Shown here: piece after piece, positions 45,332 to 52,581 of the stretch | How positions within the stretch are numbered: position 1 is the first letter of the stretch | How the letters are laid out: each line of letters starts with the position of its first letter | Virus record (IMG/VR): IMGVR_UViG_3300005529_000032 | Coordinates: 1 to 64,000 of that record | DNA from: a virus | Strand: one strand, 5' to 3' | Length of the DNA stretch: 64,000 bases | The notes under the pieces: model-generated | Told to the model about the DNA's origin: nothing | Database searches by the model: none | Seen by the model: the letters and a program-made list of their open reading frames with translations, nothing else | Made by a program: the position numbers and the translations under genes

Positions 45332-45703
45332 TTACTTACCAAAACCTCTCAGGCCCTCTCCAGGCTGTAGACACTCGGCGAGTTGCCGCAAGCCGCTTTC
45401 TGCCGTGCGAGCCACCACGTACACGCCGCCGAGCTCGCGAATCATGGCGCAAAAATTCTTCTGGGCTTCATTGAGCCGGTCTTTCCCGGCCTTAGTCTCG
45501 ATCTCGAGGCGGCGCCCACTCGGGCCGATGATGCCGGAGAGATCTCCCTGCCCATTCACGCCGGCATTGAGAAACCGCTCCCGTCCTCCGGTGCCGAGGA
45601 CTTTTGCCTTGACCCTGTTATTCCGCCAGAGCCGGATTGCAGGAAACCGCTCCGGGACCCGGATGAGTAACTCGGCGTTGAGTAAGCTCCCTGGGGTGCT
45701 CAT
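45332..45703 (-). CDS. VRR-NUC nuclease
   Basis: A 123-residue protein from ATG 45703 (ATGA overlap with the helicase). LIRVPERFPAIRLWRNN, GQGDLSGIIGPSGRRLEIET, KAGKDRLNEAQKNFCAMIRE and LGGVYVVART show the stand-alone VRR-NUC fold. Asp in GDLSG and Glu-Thr-Lys in IETK are the PD-(D/E)XK catalytic residues. Likely a Holliday-junction or flap-structure nuclease acting with the neighbouring helicase. Confidence 0.85.
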   Translation of the reverse strand: MSTPGSLLNAELLIRVPERFPAIRLWRNNRVKAKVLGTGGRERFLNAGVNGQGDLSGIIGPSGRRLEIETKAGKDRLNEAQKNFCAMIRELGGVYVVARTAESGLRQLAECLQPGEGLRGFGK

Positions 45704-47127
45704 GCGGACCTCATCCATTCCTTCGGCGGCCAGTGACCGAACACGATCTTGAAGCGGACCATCGGCCAGTTCGGCTTGTAGCCGCGCATCCGCGCAATCT
45801 GCCGGTACTCTTCGAACTTGGCCCGGCGCGTGTCCTCTCGCTGTTCTTGCTGCCACTGCTCGATAGCAGCTTGTTTCTGTTCTTCGCGGTACTCCTCGAG
45901 TTCGCCGCGCGCGGTGTCGATCCGGCGTTCAAACTTCGGAATCGGCGCGAGGCAGTAAGGACAGGCCGTGACTCCGGTTCTGAACGTCGCGAAACAACGT
46001 CTACAGGTCGTGATGCTGAGAACCGATTCGTTGCCGCTGTGCTGGATGGCTTTCCCTTCCAGCGACCACTGAATGTCGTCCTCAAAGAACGCGTTCAGGC
46101 GTCCGGTGTTATCAAAATGGTCCAGAACGTAAAAGTTGGTTTTTCTGCGGTGCGGACGGCTCGCGCGGCCGAGCATTTGGCGCCAGAGACCTTCGCTCGC
46201 TGTGGCGCGGGCTCCGATGATACAGGAACAACAAGGATGATCCCACCCATAGGCCACCAAACCAACATTCGCGACGATCGGAAGGGACCCATGGTCAAAC
46301 TCACGCCACACGCGTTCCCGTTCCGCATCAGGGGTGTCAGCATCGACATAAGCACATGGAACTCCTGCACAACGAAATTTCTCGGCAATCTCGCTCGCAT
46401 GATGCTGCGAGACGCCAAACGCAACCGTCTTGCGGTCCGACGCAAGCCGCTTCCATTGCTCCACAACATCGCCGACTAACTTCGGCTTGTCGCACACCTC
46501 CGCGAGTTGCTTCTTATTGAACTCGCCGGCTGTCTTGGCAACGCCGCTCAGATCCGGTGCGCCTTTCGGACGAAACACCACACTGGGAACGAGATAGCCG
46601 AGCGCAATGAGCTCCCGGACCGAGGAACCCTGCACCATGTAGTCGGCTATCTCCCCCAGACCGCGCCCGTCGAGGCGCACGGGCGTTGCGGTTCCGAGTA
46701 GCAGCTTTGCGTTGGGGTAGCGGTCAATGACCTTCTTCCAGGTATCCGAGACGGCAAAGTGCGCCTCATCGAGAATGAGCAAGTCCGCCGGCGGAGTATC
46801 TTCGCGCCGGTGAATCGTGTCAATACTTGCGACATGCACCGATAAGTGCGGCTTGCGGCGCGGGTCGTCAGACATGATGACGCCGTGCTCGATGCCGAGA
46901 CGGTCCAAGCGCTGACTCATGTCATGCACGAGGTTGCGACGGTTCACCAGGAACACCACGCGTTTGCCGCGGCTCGTGACACCGTGAACTATAAAGGTGT
47001 ATAACGTGCCCTTCCCGCTCCCGGTGGGCGACACCAGGAGTACGCTGCGATACTGCCGCATCGCTTCGCGCACGGCCGCCAGGTCGCGTTGCTGGTAAGG
47101 CCGCAAGGTCGGGCACGCCATCATCAC
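45700..47127 (-). CDS. DEAH-box superfamily 2 helicase
   Basis: A 475-residue protein. LRPYQQRDLAAVREAMRQ (Q-motif region), VSPTGSGKGTLY (Walker A near 32-43), LLILDEAHFA (motif II), LLLGTATPVR (motif III) and QMLGRASRPHRR (motif VI). A zinc ribbon, CRRCFATFRTGVTACPYC, and a long charged coiled C-terminus follow. It resembles RadD/SSL2-type phage helicases. Placed between a nuclease and an SMC-like ATPase, it likely remodels replication or recombination forks. Confidence 0.85.
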   Translation of the reverse strand: MMMACPTLRPYQQRDLAAVREAMRQYRSVLLVSPTGSGKGTLYTFIVHGVTSRGKRVVFLVNRRNLVHDMSQRLDRLGIEHGVIMSDDPRRKPHLSVHVASIDTIHRREDTPPADLLILDEAHFAVSDTWKKVIDRYPNAKLLLGTATPVRLDGRGLGEIADYMVQGSSVRELIALGYLVPSVVFRPKGAPDLSGVAKTAGEFNKKQLAEVCDKPKLVGDVVEQWKRLASDRKTVAFGVSQHHASEIAEKFRCAGVPCAYVDADTPDAERERVWREFDHGSLPIVANVGLVAYGWDHPCCSCIIGARATASEGLWRQMLGRASRPHRRKTNFYVLDHFDNTGRLNAFFEDDIQWSLEGKAIQHSGNESVLSITTCRRCFATFRTGVTACPYCLAPIPKFERRIDTARGELEEYREEQKQAAIEQWQQEQREDTRRAKFEEYRQIARMRGYKPNWPMVRFKIVFGHWPPKEWMRSA

Positions 47128-47129
47128 GG

Positions 47130-48461
47130 TTAGTCTCCGGCTGGGCTCGAGACTGTGAGCGGATGATCACTCACGCTCGCGATAAGGAACTGCATGCCGG
47201 TGCTCTCGGCGTACTTCTGCGCCGTGTTGAGCAACGCTGTGCGCTTCTCAGAGTCGAAATGCTCGGCGTCATCGAGGACAACGAAACCGGCTTCTCCGTG
47301 CGCGAGAACAGCAATCCGCAGGCAAAACCGGATCTTTGCCTCTGTGTTCCAGCGGTTGAACGGAATGAGTTTGCCGTTCTCATTACGCAGTATCCGGCCA
47401 TCCTGAATCAGAACGTCCTTGATGGGGAGACGGGACGCAACCGTCTCTTTGAGCGCGTCGAGCCGGTCTATCGCCTCGGTCAGAACCTTTGAAAACGCGC
47501 GGTTCTGCTCTGCGTCTTTTTTGGCCAATTCGAGCGATTTGCGGGTCCCTTCGGCCTGCGCTTGGTTCCGGGCCCGTTCTTTCGCGGTCCCGAGCTCCGC
47601 GACCACTGTGGTCAGGCGTGAGTTGACGTCGGCGCCAATCTGGTCGGCTTTTGCGTTGGCTTGCACCCGGATCTGCTCGATCTTCTTATTGAGTGCGTCG
47701 CCGGCTGCGCGGAGTGCCTGCTCGTATTCGTCCTGTGCCTTCTCTTTGTCCGCTTCGAACTCTTTTCGGAGTTGGCCGACCCTTTTCTGACGTTCGGTTT
47801 CAAGCTCGCTTTTCTGCGATTCGAGCCGCTCAACTACTTCCGTCCAGTCGTGGCCCTCGGGCGCCGCGGGAGGCAGTGTCTTCTCGAGCTCTGCCGCGTG
47901 CTTTTCCTTCGCATCCGCGCTAACGTTCCAGTCCCGGCGCCGGTCATAACACTCTTTGCGGAGTTTCGCTATCCGATCAAGCGCCGTCCCGCCCGTAGGG
48001 ACAGAAATATCGGCTCCGCCGAGCGCATCCTTGATCTCCTGGTCGCTACAGTCCATGGGCATGACCCGGAGCAGCGTTTCGACCTGCTTTTCCTCCGGCA
48101 GTTCCAAGAACGCAACCGGGTCATAGCTGATGGCGTTCGCCATGGCATCGATTTGCTCGCGCGAGACGACAAAACGCTTACTGCCGGGCGCACGCCACGA
48201 GCGGACCGTCTCATTCCGTTCCCGGCTGGCCTTGCACTTCACTGCGGCGCCGTTGTCGAGCTCAATCAGAATCTCGCCTTCCTTTTCGTCGCCATGGATC
48301 ATGTCTTCGTCGTGGCCGCGGCCGAACGCGTACCGGATCGAATCGAGCAGCGAGCTTTTCCCTTGCCCGTTTTTGCCCTGAATCAGCGCGACGCTCGGCA
48401 GTTTGGTTTCAAACGAGGCGAACCCCGCCATATTGGTGATCGTGATAGAAGCGAGTCGCAT
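47130..48461 (-). CDS. RecF/SMC-like ATPase
   Basis: A 443-residue protein. N-terminal FASFETKLPSVALIQGKNGQ and GKSSLLDSIRYAFG (Walker A near 29-37). A long coiled coil (about 160-330, AELEKTL...LESQKSELETERQKRVGQL) follows. C-terminal FCLRIAVLAHGEAGFVVLDD and AEHFD supply Walker B/D-loop. The architecture is a short Rad50/RecN-type AAA ATPase. Adjacent to YqaJ exonuclease and gp3-like genes, it probably works in DNA end processing. Confidence 0.8.
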   Translation of the reverse strand: MRLASITITNMAGFASFETKLPSVALIQGKNGQGKSSLLDSIRYAFGRGHDEDMIHGDEKEGEILIELDNGAAVKCKASRERNETVRSWRAPGSKRFVVSREQIDAMANAISYDPVAFLELPEEKQVETLLRVMPMDCSDQEIKDALGGADISVPTGGTALDRIAKLRKECYDRRRDWNVSADAKEKHAAELEKTLPPAAPEGHDWTEVVERLESQKSELETERQKRVGQLRKEFEADKEKAQDEYEQALRAAGDALNKKIEQIRVQANAKADQIGADVNSRLTTVVAELGTAKERARNQAQAEGTRKSLELAKKDAEQNRAFSKVLTEAIDRLDALKETVASRLPIKDVLIQDGRILRNENGKLIPFNRWNTEAKIRFCLRIAVLAHGEAGFVVLDDAEHFDSEKRTALLNTAQKYAESTGMQFLIASVSDHPLTVSSPAGD

Positions 48462-49774
48462 TAGAACAAGTCACCATCCTTTGGTCCGGCTGGCGGAGGT
48501 GCTTGCGGAGGCGGCGGCGTGGTTGCAGGCTCTTCGTCCACCTTCTTATTCGCCGTCCGGCGTTGCTGCAACTTATCGGCGAGATCTTGCGTTTTCGCGT
48601 TGGTCGCGTTCGCCGCGGAAGCAGATGGCCCGGAGGGATTGGCTGCGGGTGACTGGGGAGTTTGAGGAGCAGACTCCTCCGCAGGTCCCTCCGGATAAAA
48701 CTCGTCCGACATCGCTTGCGCGCTGAAGGGCGTGTCTTCGTCGTCTTCGACGTAAGCAGGTTCGGCTGAAGCTTCGATCATCCGGCGCGGCGGCGTCGGC
48801 TCGGCAATTTGCCGGAACTTCCACGCCTGTTCGATGAGGTTCTTGCGCAGTGACTCTATGTCTTCGGCTCGGAACTCGAGGCTGACTCCATACTGCGTCG
48901 CCGGCTGCCCGTTGTGTTTCGTCTTGTAGGCCCGGAGGACCATTTTGAGAGGAATTCCAGCAAGGCGGCCTCCAGTGAGGGCTTTAATTCGCTCAATGCT
49001 GCTAAAGATCTGGGTGATGGACCGGATTCCAGACGTATGAAAATATGCAGTCCCACCGACACGTATGTTTTTCGCCAGTTGAAACTTGAGATCTCCGCCT
49101 GGGTGACATGGACTCGGAAGGGTGCGTCCCCGGTCGTCGACGGACTCTTGACTGAAGGGGCATCCGCAGGTCCAGCACCCGTCGATGATGGGGAAATGTT
49201 TTTCGCCACGCTGTTTCGCCTCCTCTACTAACTGTTTGTCCTGCGCCGTGTCCGCCATCGACAACACGCGCATTGCGTTGACGCCGTCGCCTTTACACTT
49301 CAGTTCCGACGAGCTCCACATCTGGTAAGCGCCGTTGAACGGGTTGTCATCGAGAAAGACAACGTCAATCTCGGTCGGCATGATGCCGTGCGCCTCGATC
49401 GCTTCAAAGTCGGGTTCAAAAATCTCCGTGCCGTCCTGTTGCAACACGGGCCGCGTGAAAGTGAAAAACCCGATCTTGCGCGGGTAGTTCACCATCTCGG
49501 CTTTCGCGTAGTTGTCGTGGTAGAACTGTTCGGCTTCTTTGCGGGTCTTGAGCTTCCCGACCGTTTTGAATTCGATCTTGTTGTCACCCTTGACGGCCAT
49601 GCGGAAGTACCAGAGACCGTCGTTGTGAATCCAGCAATTCAGTCCCCGGCCGCGCGGTAGACCAATACCCACCTTCAAAATTTTTGCTTCCCGCAAAATG
49701 AGGCTCCCATCCGGTTCGTGCGTAATGCCGAACATCACTCCAGGGATGGGCCGCTTACCTGCTATCTGCAACAT
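48461..49774 (-). CDS. gp3-like recombination directionality factor family protein
   Basis: A 437-residue protein. LREAKILKVGIGLPRGRGLN, HFPIIDGCWTCGCPFS, NIRVGGTAYFHTSGIRSITQ, LTGGRLAGIPLKMVLRAYKT and GQPATQYGVSLEFRAEDIES match the gp3-like family (phiC31 gp3). Its members act both in replication/recombination and as directionality factors for serine integrases. The last 110 residues are Pro/Ala-rich and acidic, ending GDLF like SSB-type tails. Whether it partners the serine recombinase at 39.2 kb is unknown. Confidence 0.7.
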   Translation of the reverse strand: MLQIAGKRPIPGVMFGITHEPDGSLILREAKILKVGIGLPRGRGLNCWIHNDGLWYFRMAVKGDNKIEFKTVGKLKTRKEAEQFYHDNYAKAEMVNYPRKIGFFTFTRPVLQQDGTEIFEPDFEAIEAHGIMPTEIDVVFLDDNPFNGAYQMWSSSELKCKGDGVNAMRVLSMADTAQDKQLVEEAKQRGEKHFPIIDGCWTCGCPFSQESVDDRGRTLPSPCHPGGDLKFQLAKNIRVGGTAYFHTSGIRSITQIFSSIERIKALTGGRLAGIPLKMVLRAYKTKHNGQPATQYGVSLEFRAEDIESLRKNLIEQAWKFRQIAEPTPPRRMIEASAEPAYVEDDEDTPFSAQAMSDEFYPEGPAEESAPQTPQSPAANPSGPSASAANATNAKTQDLADKLQQRRTANKKVDEEPATTPPPPQAPPPAGPKDGDLF

Positions 49775-49954
49775 TTATACGCGCTCCTCATAGATCTCGA
49801 TCAATCTCTCTTCCTGTTCATCGGTGATCCATGACTCCGCTTTCCAGCGACGACGGACCGACTCCATAAACTTCTGTTCCTCTTCCGTCAGGTCCTTGCC
49901 GTCGCCGGTGAGGCTGTCAATCATGGACTGAATCACGTTTTTCGGTTCGGTCAT
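49775..49954 (-). CDS. 59-residue helical protein
   Basis: MTEPKNVIQSMIDSLTGDGK, DLTEEEQKFMESVRRRWKAE, SWITDEQEERLIEIYEERV: a small acidic helical protein. It overlaps the exonuclease end (TGATGA) and its stop TAA touches the next ATG, so it is firmly embedded in the operon. Function unknown. Confidence 0.65.
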   Translation of the reverse strand: MTEPKNVIQSMIDSLTGDGKDLTEEEQKFMESVRRRWKAESWITDEQEERLIEIYEERV

Positions 49955-51000
49955 CAGTAAACTCGCAGTGGCCTTGATTCGACTGCTTTTTTAAAGGTGT
50001 CCGCGGGTAGAAATTCCTGCTCGAACTTGTGCTTCGCCTGCCAGAGTTCGGGATGTTTCGCAATGGCATCGATCAGCATGTTCCGTAAACGGTCGTGCTC
50101 GGATGCGAGGAAAGCGAAATCGCCTCGCATGGCAACCTGCGGACGGAAGTACACCTTATGTCCGGCCACCTCGAGTTGCTCGCGAGCGCCGATGCGGGTC
50201 TTGAGCTCTTCCTTGGCGTCCTCGACCAACTGTTCCGCTTCGTCCAGGAGCTTTTTACGCTCGAGGTACTCGGTCAGCAATGGGCGCAGTGTTTCATCGC
50301 GCTCCAGGCCCTTATTGCTACCGGCCTCGACCTGGATGAGCGCAGCACCTTGGCAGGATTTGCGGTATTGGCACTTTTGGCAGCGGCTATCATCCGGCTC
50401 GAGACGGTCCGGGATATCACCGCTTTGGACTTGCCGCCAGAATGCGCGGTCTTCCGCGACGATCAGATCCGCCAGAACACTGTCGCGGTCGACGTCCCAG
50501 TGCAGCAGTTCGCCGCTATCGCGCGAGCCAATGCCGTACGAGCCCCATGGCGTTCCCGCGACTACCATGCCGTGCTGTAGCTGCAGGATGTAATCTTCCG
50601 GCAATCCCTCGCGCTTGATCTTGTAGAACACCGCGCGGCCCACGGCTTTGAGCTCGAGCACGCCTGGCTGATCGCGGTTGCTGTCATCGACCATGCGGTC
50701 GACATTCACCCGCAATTCCGGATATTCGGGATGAATGAGCGGCTCGGGCCGGACATCGACGAGGCGGCCTGTCATCTGCGCGTACTTCTCCCCGAAGAAA
50801 GGCTCGAGATAAGCGCCGAGCGCTATCGCGTCGTTCTCCGGCTCCGGATAATCTGGCGGGACGTTGCGCTTGTCATAGAACAGCCTGCGCCGGCATCCGT
50901 ATCCGACGTTGAAGACGGAAGCAACGTCCGAGCCTCCAACGCCTTTCTTCCGCTCGGCGAGAAAAACGGAGCGATCAATTTGGGGCTTCTCGTTCATCAT
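49954..51000 (-). CDS. YqaJ-family exonuclease
   Basis: A 348-residue protein. RKKGVGGSDVASVFNVGYGC, AIALGAYLEPFFGEKYAQMT, NVDRMVDDSN, GVLELKAVGRAVFYKIKREG and YILQLQHGMVVAGTPWGSYG are the lambda-exonuclease/YqaJ core (Asp in NVDRM, Glu/Lys in LELKA). SRCQKCQYRKSCQG forms a Cys cluster, possibly iron-sulfur, followed by coiled coil. It resects DNA ends for annealing-type recombination. It is the second gene of the leftward early operon. Confidence 0.85.
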   Translation of the reverse strand: MMNEKPQIDRSVFLAERKKGVGGSDVASVFNVGYGCRRRLFYDKRNVPPDYPEPENDAIALGAYLEPFFGEKYAQMTGRLVDVRPEPLIHPEYPELRVNVDRMVDDSNRDQPGVLELKAVGRAVFYKIKREGLPEDYILQLQHGMVVAGTPWGSYGIGSRDSGELLHWDVDRDSVLADLIVAEDRAFWRQVQSGDIPDRLEPDDSRCQKCQYRKSCQGAALIQVEAGSNKGLERDETLRPLLTEYLERKKLLDEAEQLVEDAKEELKTRIGAREQLEVAGHKVYFRPQVAMRGDFAFLASEHDRLRNMLIDAIAKHPELWQAKHKFEQEFLPADTFKKAVESRPLRVY

Positions 51001-51198
51001 TTAGCGTGCGACTGCCTTTGATGGGGGTTTGCGGTCCGGGTTGCTCTCGCGATGTTGCCGGACGAAGTTCACGAGGGCCCTGCGCATGATGGCGGACCGG
51101 GTTTGTTCTTCCTCGATAGAGATCTTGTCGATCTCATCCACCAAGTCCACCTTGAGCTTGAGGCTTATGTTGAGCTTTTCATTGTTTGCTGCGGCCAC
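51001..51198 (-). CDS. Ribbon-helix-helix DNA-binding protein
   Basis: A 65-residue protein from GTG 51198 (AGGAGG seven bases upstream). EKLNISLKLKVDLVDEIDKI is the ribbon plus helix A. SIEEEQTRSAIMRRALVNFV is the turn and helix B with the usual 'xTRSxxxRxAL'. A basic C-terminal tail follows. It belongs to the Arc/CopG/ParG-type superfamily, whose dimers bind short repeated sites cooperatively. It heads the recombination operon with operator sites just upstream, so autoregulation is likely; it is the best candidate reader of the 13-bp-phased family. Confidence 0.75.
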   Translation of the reverse strand: MAAANNEKLNISLKLKVDLVDEIDKISIEEEQTRSAIMRRALVNFVRQHRESNPDRKPPSKAVAR

Positions 51199-51212
51199 CG
51201 TGCTACCTCCTA

Positions 51213-51251
51213 TTACTAAGTAGTCATACTGACTGTAATCGTACTACGGGT
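51213..51251. promoter_or_regulatory. Operator-like sites upstream of the ribbon-helix-helix gene
   Basis: TTACTAAGTAG (centre 51218), ATACTGACTGT (51231, left half only, 13 bp away) and GTACTACGGGT (51246, 15 bp further). On the leftward strand TTGCCT, 16 bases and TACGAT give a possible promoter overlapped by these sites. Confidence 0.65.
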
Positions 51252-51404
51252 ACGAACTGAGGCAACCAGCAAAACTTCAGGTCTTTTTGGTTGCTCGGGG
51301 ACGGCGCCGCAACGGGCAGGAGGGCACACATTTCCTGTGTGCTTCCAGAGACGGAAGCGCTGCGTGAGGTCAGCGCAACTGTGTTATATTGCCTTCAGTT
51401 TCGC

Positions 51405-51470
51405 GACTAGTCTCGTACTAGCCGGACTAGTGCGCTACGTATTACTTATAAGACTAGTCCGACACTAGTT
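51405..51470. promoter_or_regulatory. Second operator family: ACTAGT cluster upstream of the rightward operon
   Basis: ACTAGT at 51406, ACTAGC at 51417, ACTAGT at 51426, 51453 and 51464: spacings 11, 9, 27 and 11. They sit before the rightward operon that contains the XRE repressor, with AT-rich TATTACTTATAA between the groups as a possible -10 region. Distinct in sequence and spacing from the 13-bp family, so probably bound by a different protein such as the XRE repressor. Confidence 0.6.
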
Positions 51471-51520
51471 CAAGGTTTTTGTTTCAATTGCGCGAAGGTT
51501 TGGGTGGACGTCAAGCTGGG

Positions 51521-52087
51521 ATGAAACGCGGTGGTGGTGGACTCAATAAAAGAAAGAAAGCTCAGGCCGACGAGGTTGAGCAGATTTCTTTCAAGCTTCT
51601 AGGAAAAGAAGCTCGCTTGAAACAGCGGTTCCTCGAAATGCTGCAGCGACGTGGCTCCAGCATGCGGGACCGGCTGATTGCTTATATGTATTTCGACGTG
51701 AAGCACGACGGCGAGGTAGTGATGATGCCCTTGCGTGCGCACGATTCGGAATCCACAGATTTTCCACAAGATTTCGACAAGTATCTAGGAGGACTAGGTG
51801 AAGTTACCATGGAATCACCCAGTCACGAGTGCTACAGTCAACTGGCAATTATTCTGGACCAAGCCCCGGAAGATATCCGGGACTTAGTTACTAGGACGAT
51901 CGAGAAATTTGCACAAGTCACCGTCCAACATAGACTTTTTGACGAAAACATAGATGGGCGAGACAAAGAGAGGGACATCCGCCAGCCTCGGCCGGATAGA
52001 CCTAAGCACCTGCCAGGAGATCGCGACGTTGCTCGGCGAACTGGCACTGTTAAAAACCAGAGCCATCTGGGTGGAGAGACAGGTTAG
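51521..52087 (+). CDS. First gene of the rightward switch operon, unknown function
   Basis: About 188 residues from ATG 51521 (TTG 51479 is the longest alternative). Basic start MKRGGGGLNKRKKAQADEVE, then helical LLGKEARLKQRFLEMLQRRG and SQLAIILDQAPEDIRDLVTR. The last 45 residues overlap the next gene in another frame and are low-complexity, so the true C-terminus may be disordered. It is transcribed divergently from the recombination operon, in the position of a lysogeny-control gene. Confidence 0.5.
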   Translation: MKRGGGGLNKRKKAQADEVEQISFKLLGKEARLKQRFLEMLQRRGSSMRDRLIAYMYFDVKHDGEVVMMPLRAHDSESTDFPQDFDKYLGGLGEVTMESPSHECYSQLAIILDQAPEDIRDLVTRTIEKFAQVTVQHRLFDENIDGRDKERDIRQPRPDRPKHLPGDRDVARRTGTVKNQSHLGGETG

Positions 52088-52184
52088 AAACCTGTTGAAG
52101 GAGCTTGGGGCTCGAGCCCCATGTAAAAAGCCGGTTCTCCCGGAGCGGGGAAAAGCCACAAAACGGCATCGGGAGTCCGCTTAG
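51954..52184 (+). CDS. Small helical/basic protein in the switch operon
   Basis: A 76-residue protein: LSTCQEIATLLGELALLKTR, AIWVERQVRNLLKELGARAP and a Lys/Arg-rich tail. It overlaps the preceding frame by 134 bases. Function unknown; the basic tail could bind nucleic acid. Confidence 0.45.
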   Translation: MGETKRGTSASLGRIDLSTCQEIATLLGELALLKTRAIWVERQVRNLLKELGARAPCKKPVLPERGKATKRHRESA

Positions 52185-52269
52185 ATGTGACGTTTAATCC
52201 GTAGCTGTCTTGTCCGTCGACGTTCCGTCCGTGGTGTTTCGGCAGTAATTCCTATAGGATGCGTCCTTC

Positions 52270-52581
52270 ATGGGACGTAAACACGCCACCAAGTCGGCCA
52301 AGTCGACCAAGGCCATTAACGAAGCATTCGGAAAGGCTCTCCGAATGCTTCGCGAATCAAAGCAGTGGTCGCAGGAGGAATTTGCCCGGCAATGCGAGCT
52401 CGACCGCACTTACATTTCCCTCATTGAGCGGGGGAAGCAAAGCCCCACACTAAGAAATGTTCAAATATTTTGCCGTGGATTGGATATCTCGCTGGTCGAG
52501 CTATTCGCGCTGGTTGAAAAGAACCTGCCGCACGACAAATATCACTGCACTTCCGCCGGCACTGCGAAGTCGGGCCGATGA
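52270..52581 (+). CDS. XRE-family (Cro/CI-like) repressor
   Basis: A 103-residue protein. Residues 19-80 (FGKALRMLRESKQWSQEEFA, RQCELDRTYISLIERGKQSP, TLRNVQIFCRGLDISLVELF) form a complete XRE helix-turn-helix. There is no peptidase or dimerisation domain, so it is Cro-like or a short repressor. It is the last gene of the rightward operon and converges with the giant gene (40-base overlap). The ACTAGT cluster upstream of the operon is its likely operator, by inference. Confidence 0.75.
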   Translation: MGRKHATKSAKSTKAINEAFGKALRMLRESKQWSQEEFARQCELDRTYISLIERGKQSPTLRNVQIFCRGLDISLVELFALVEKNLPHDKYHCTSAGTAKSGR

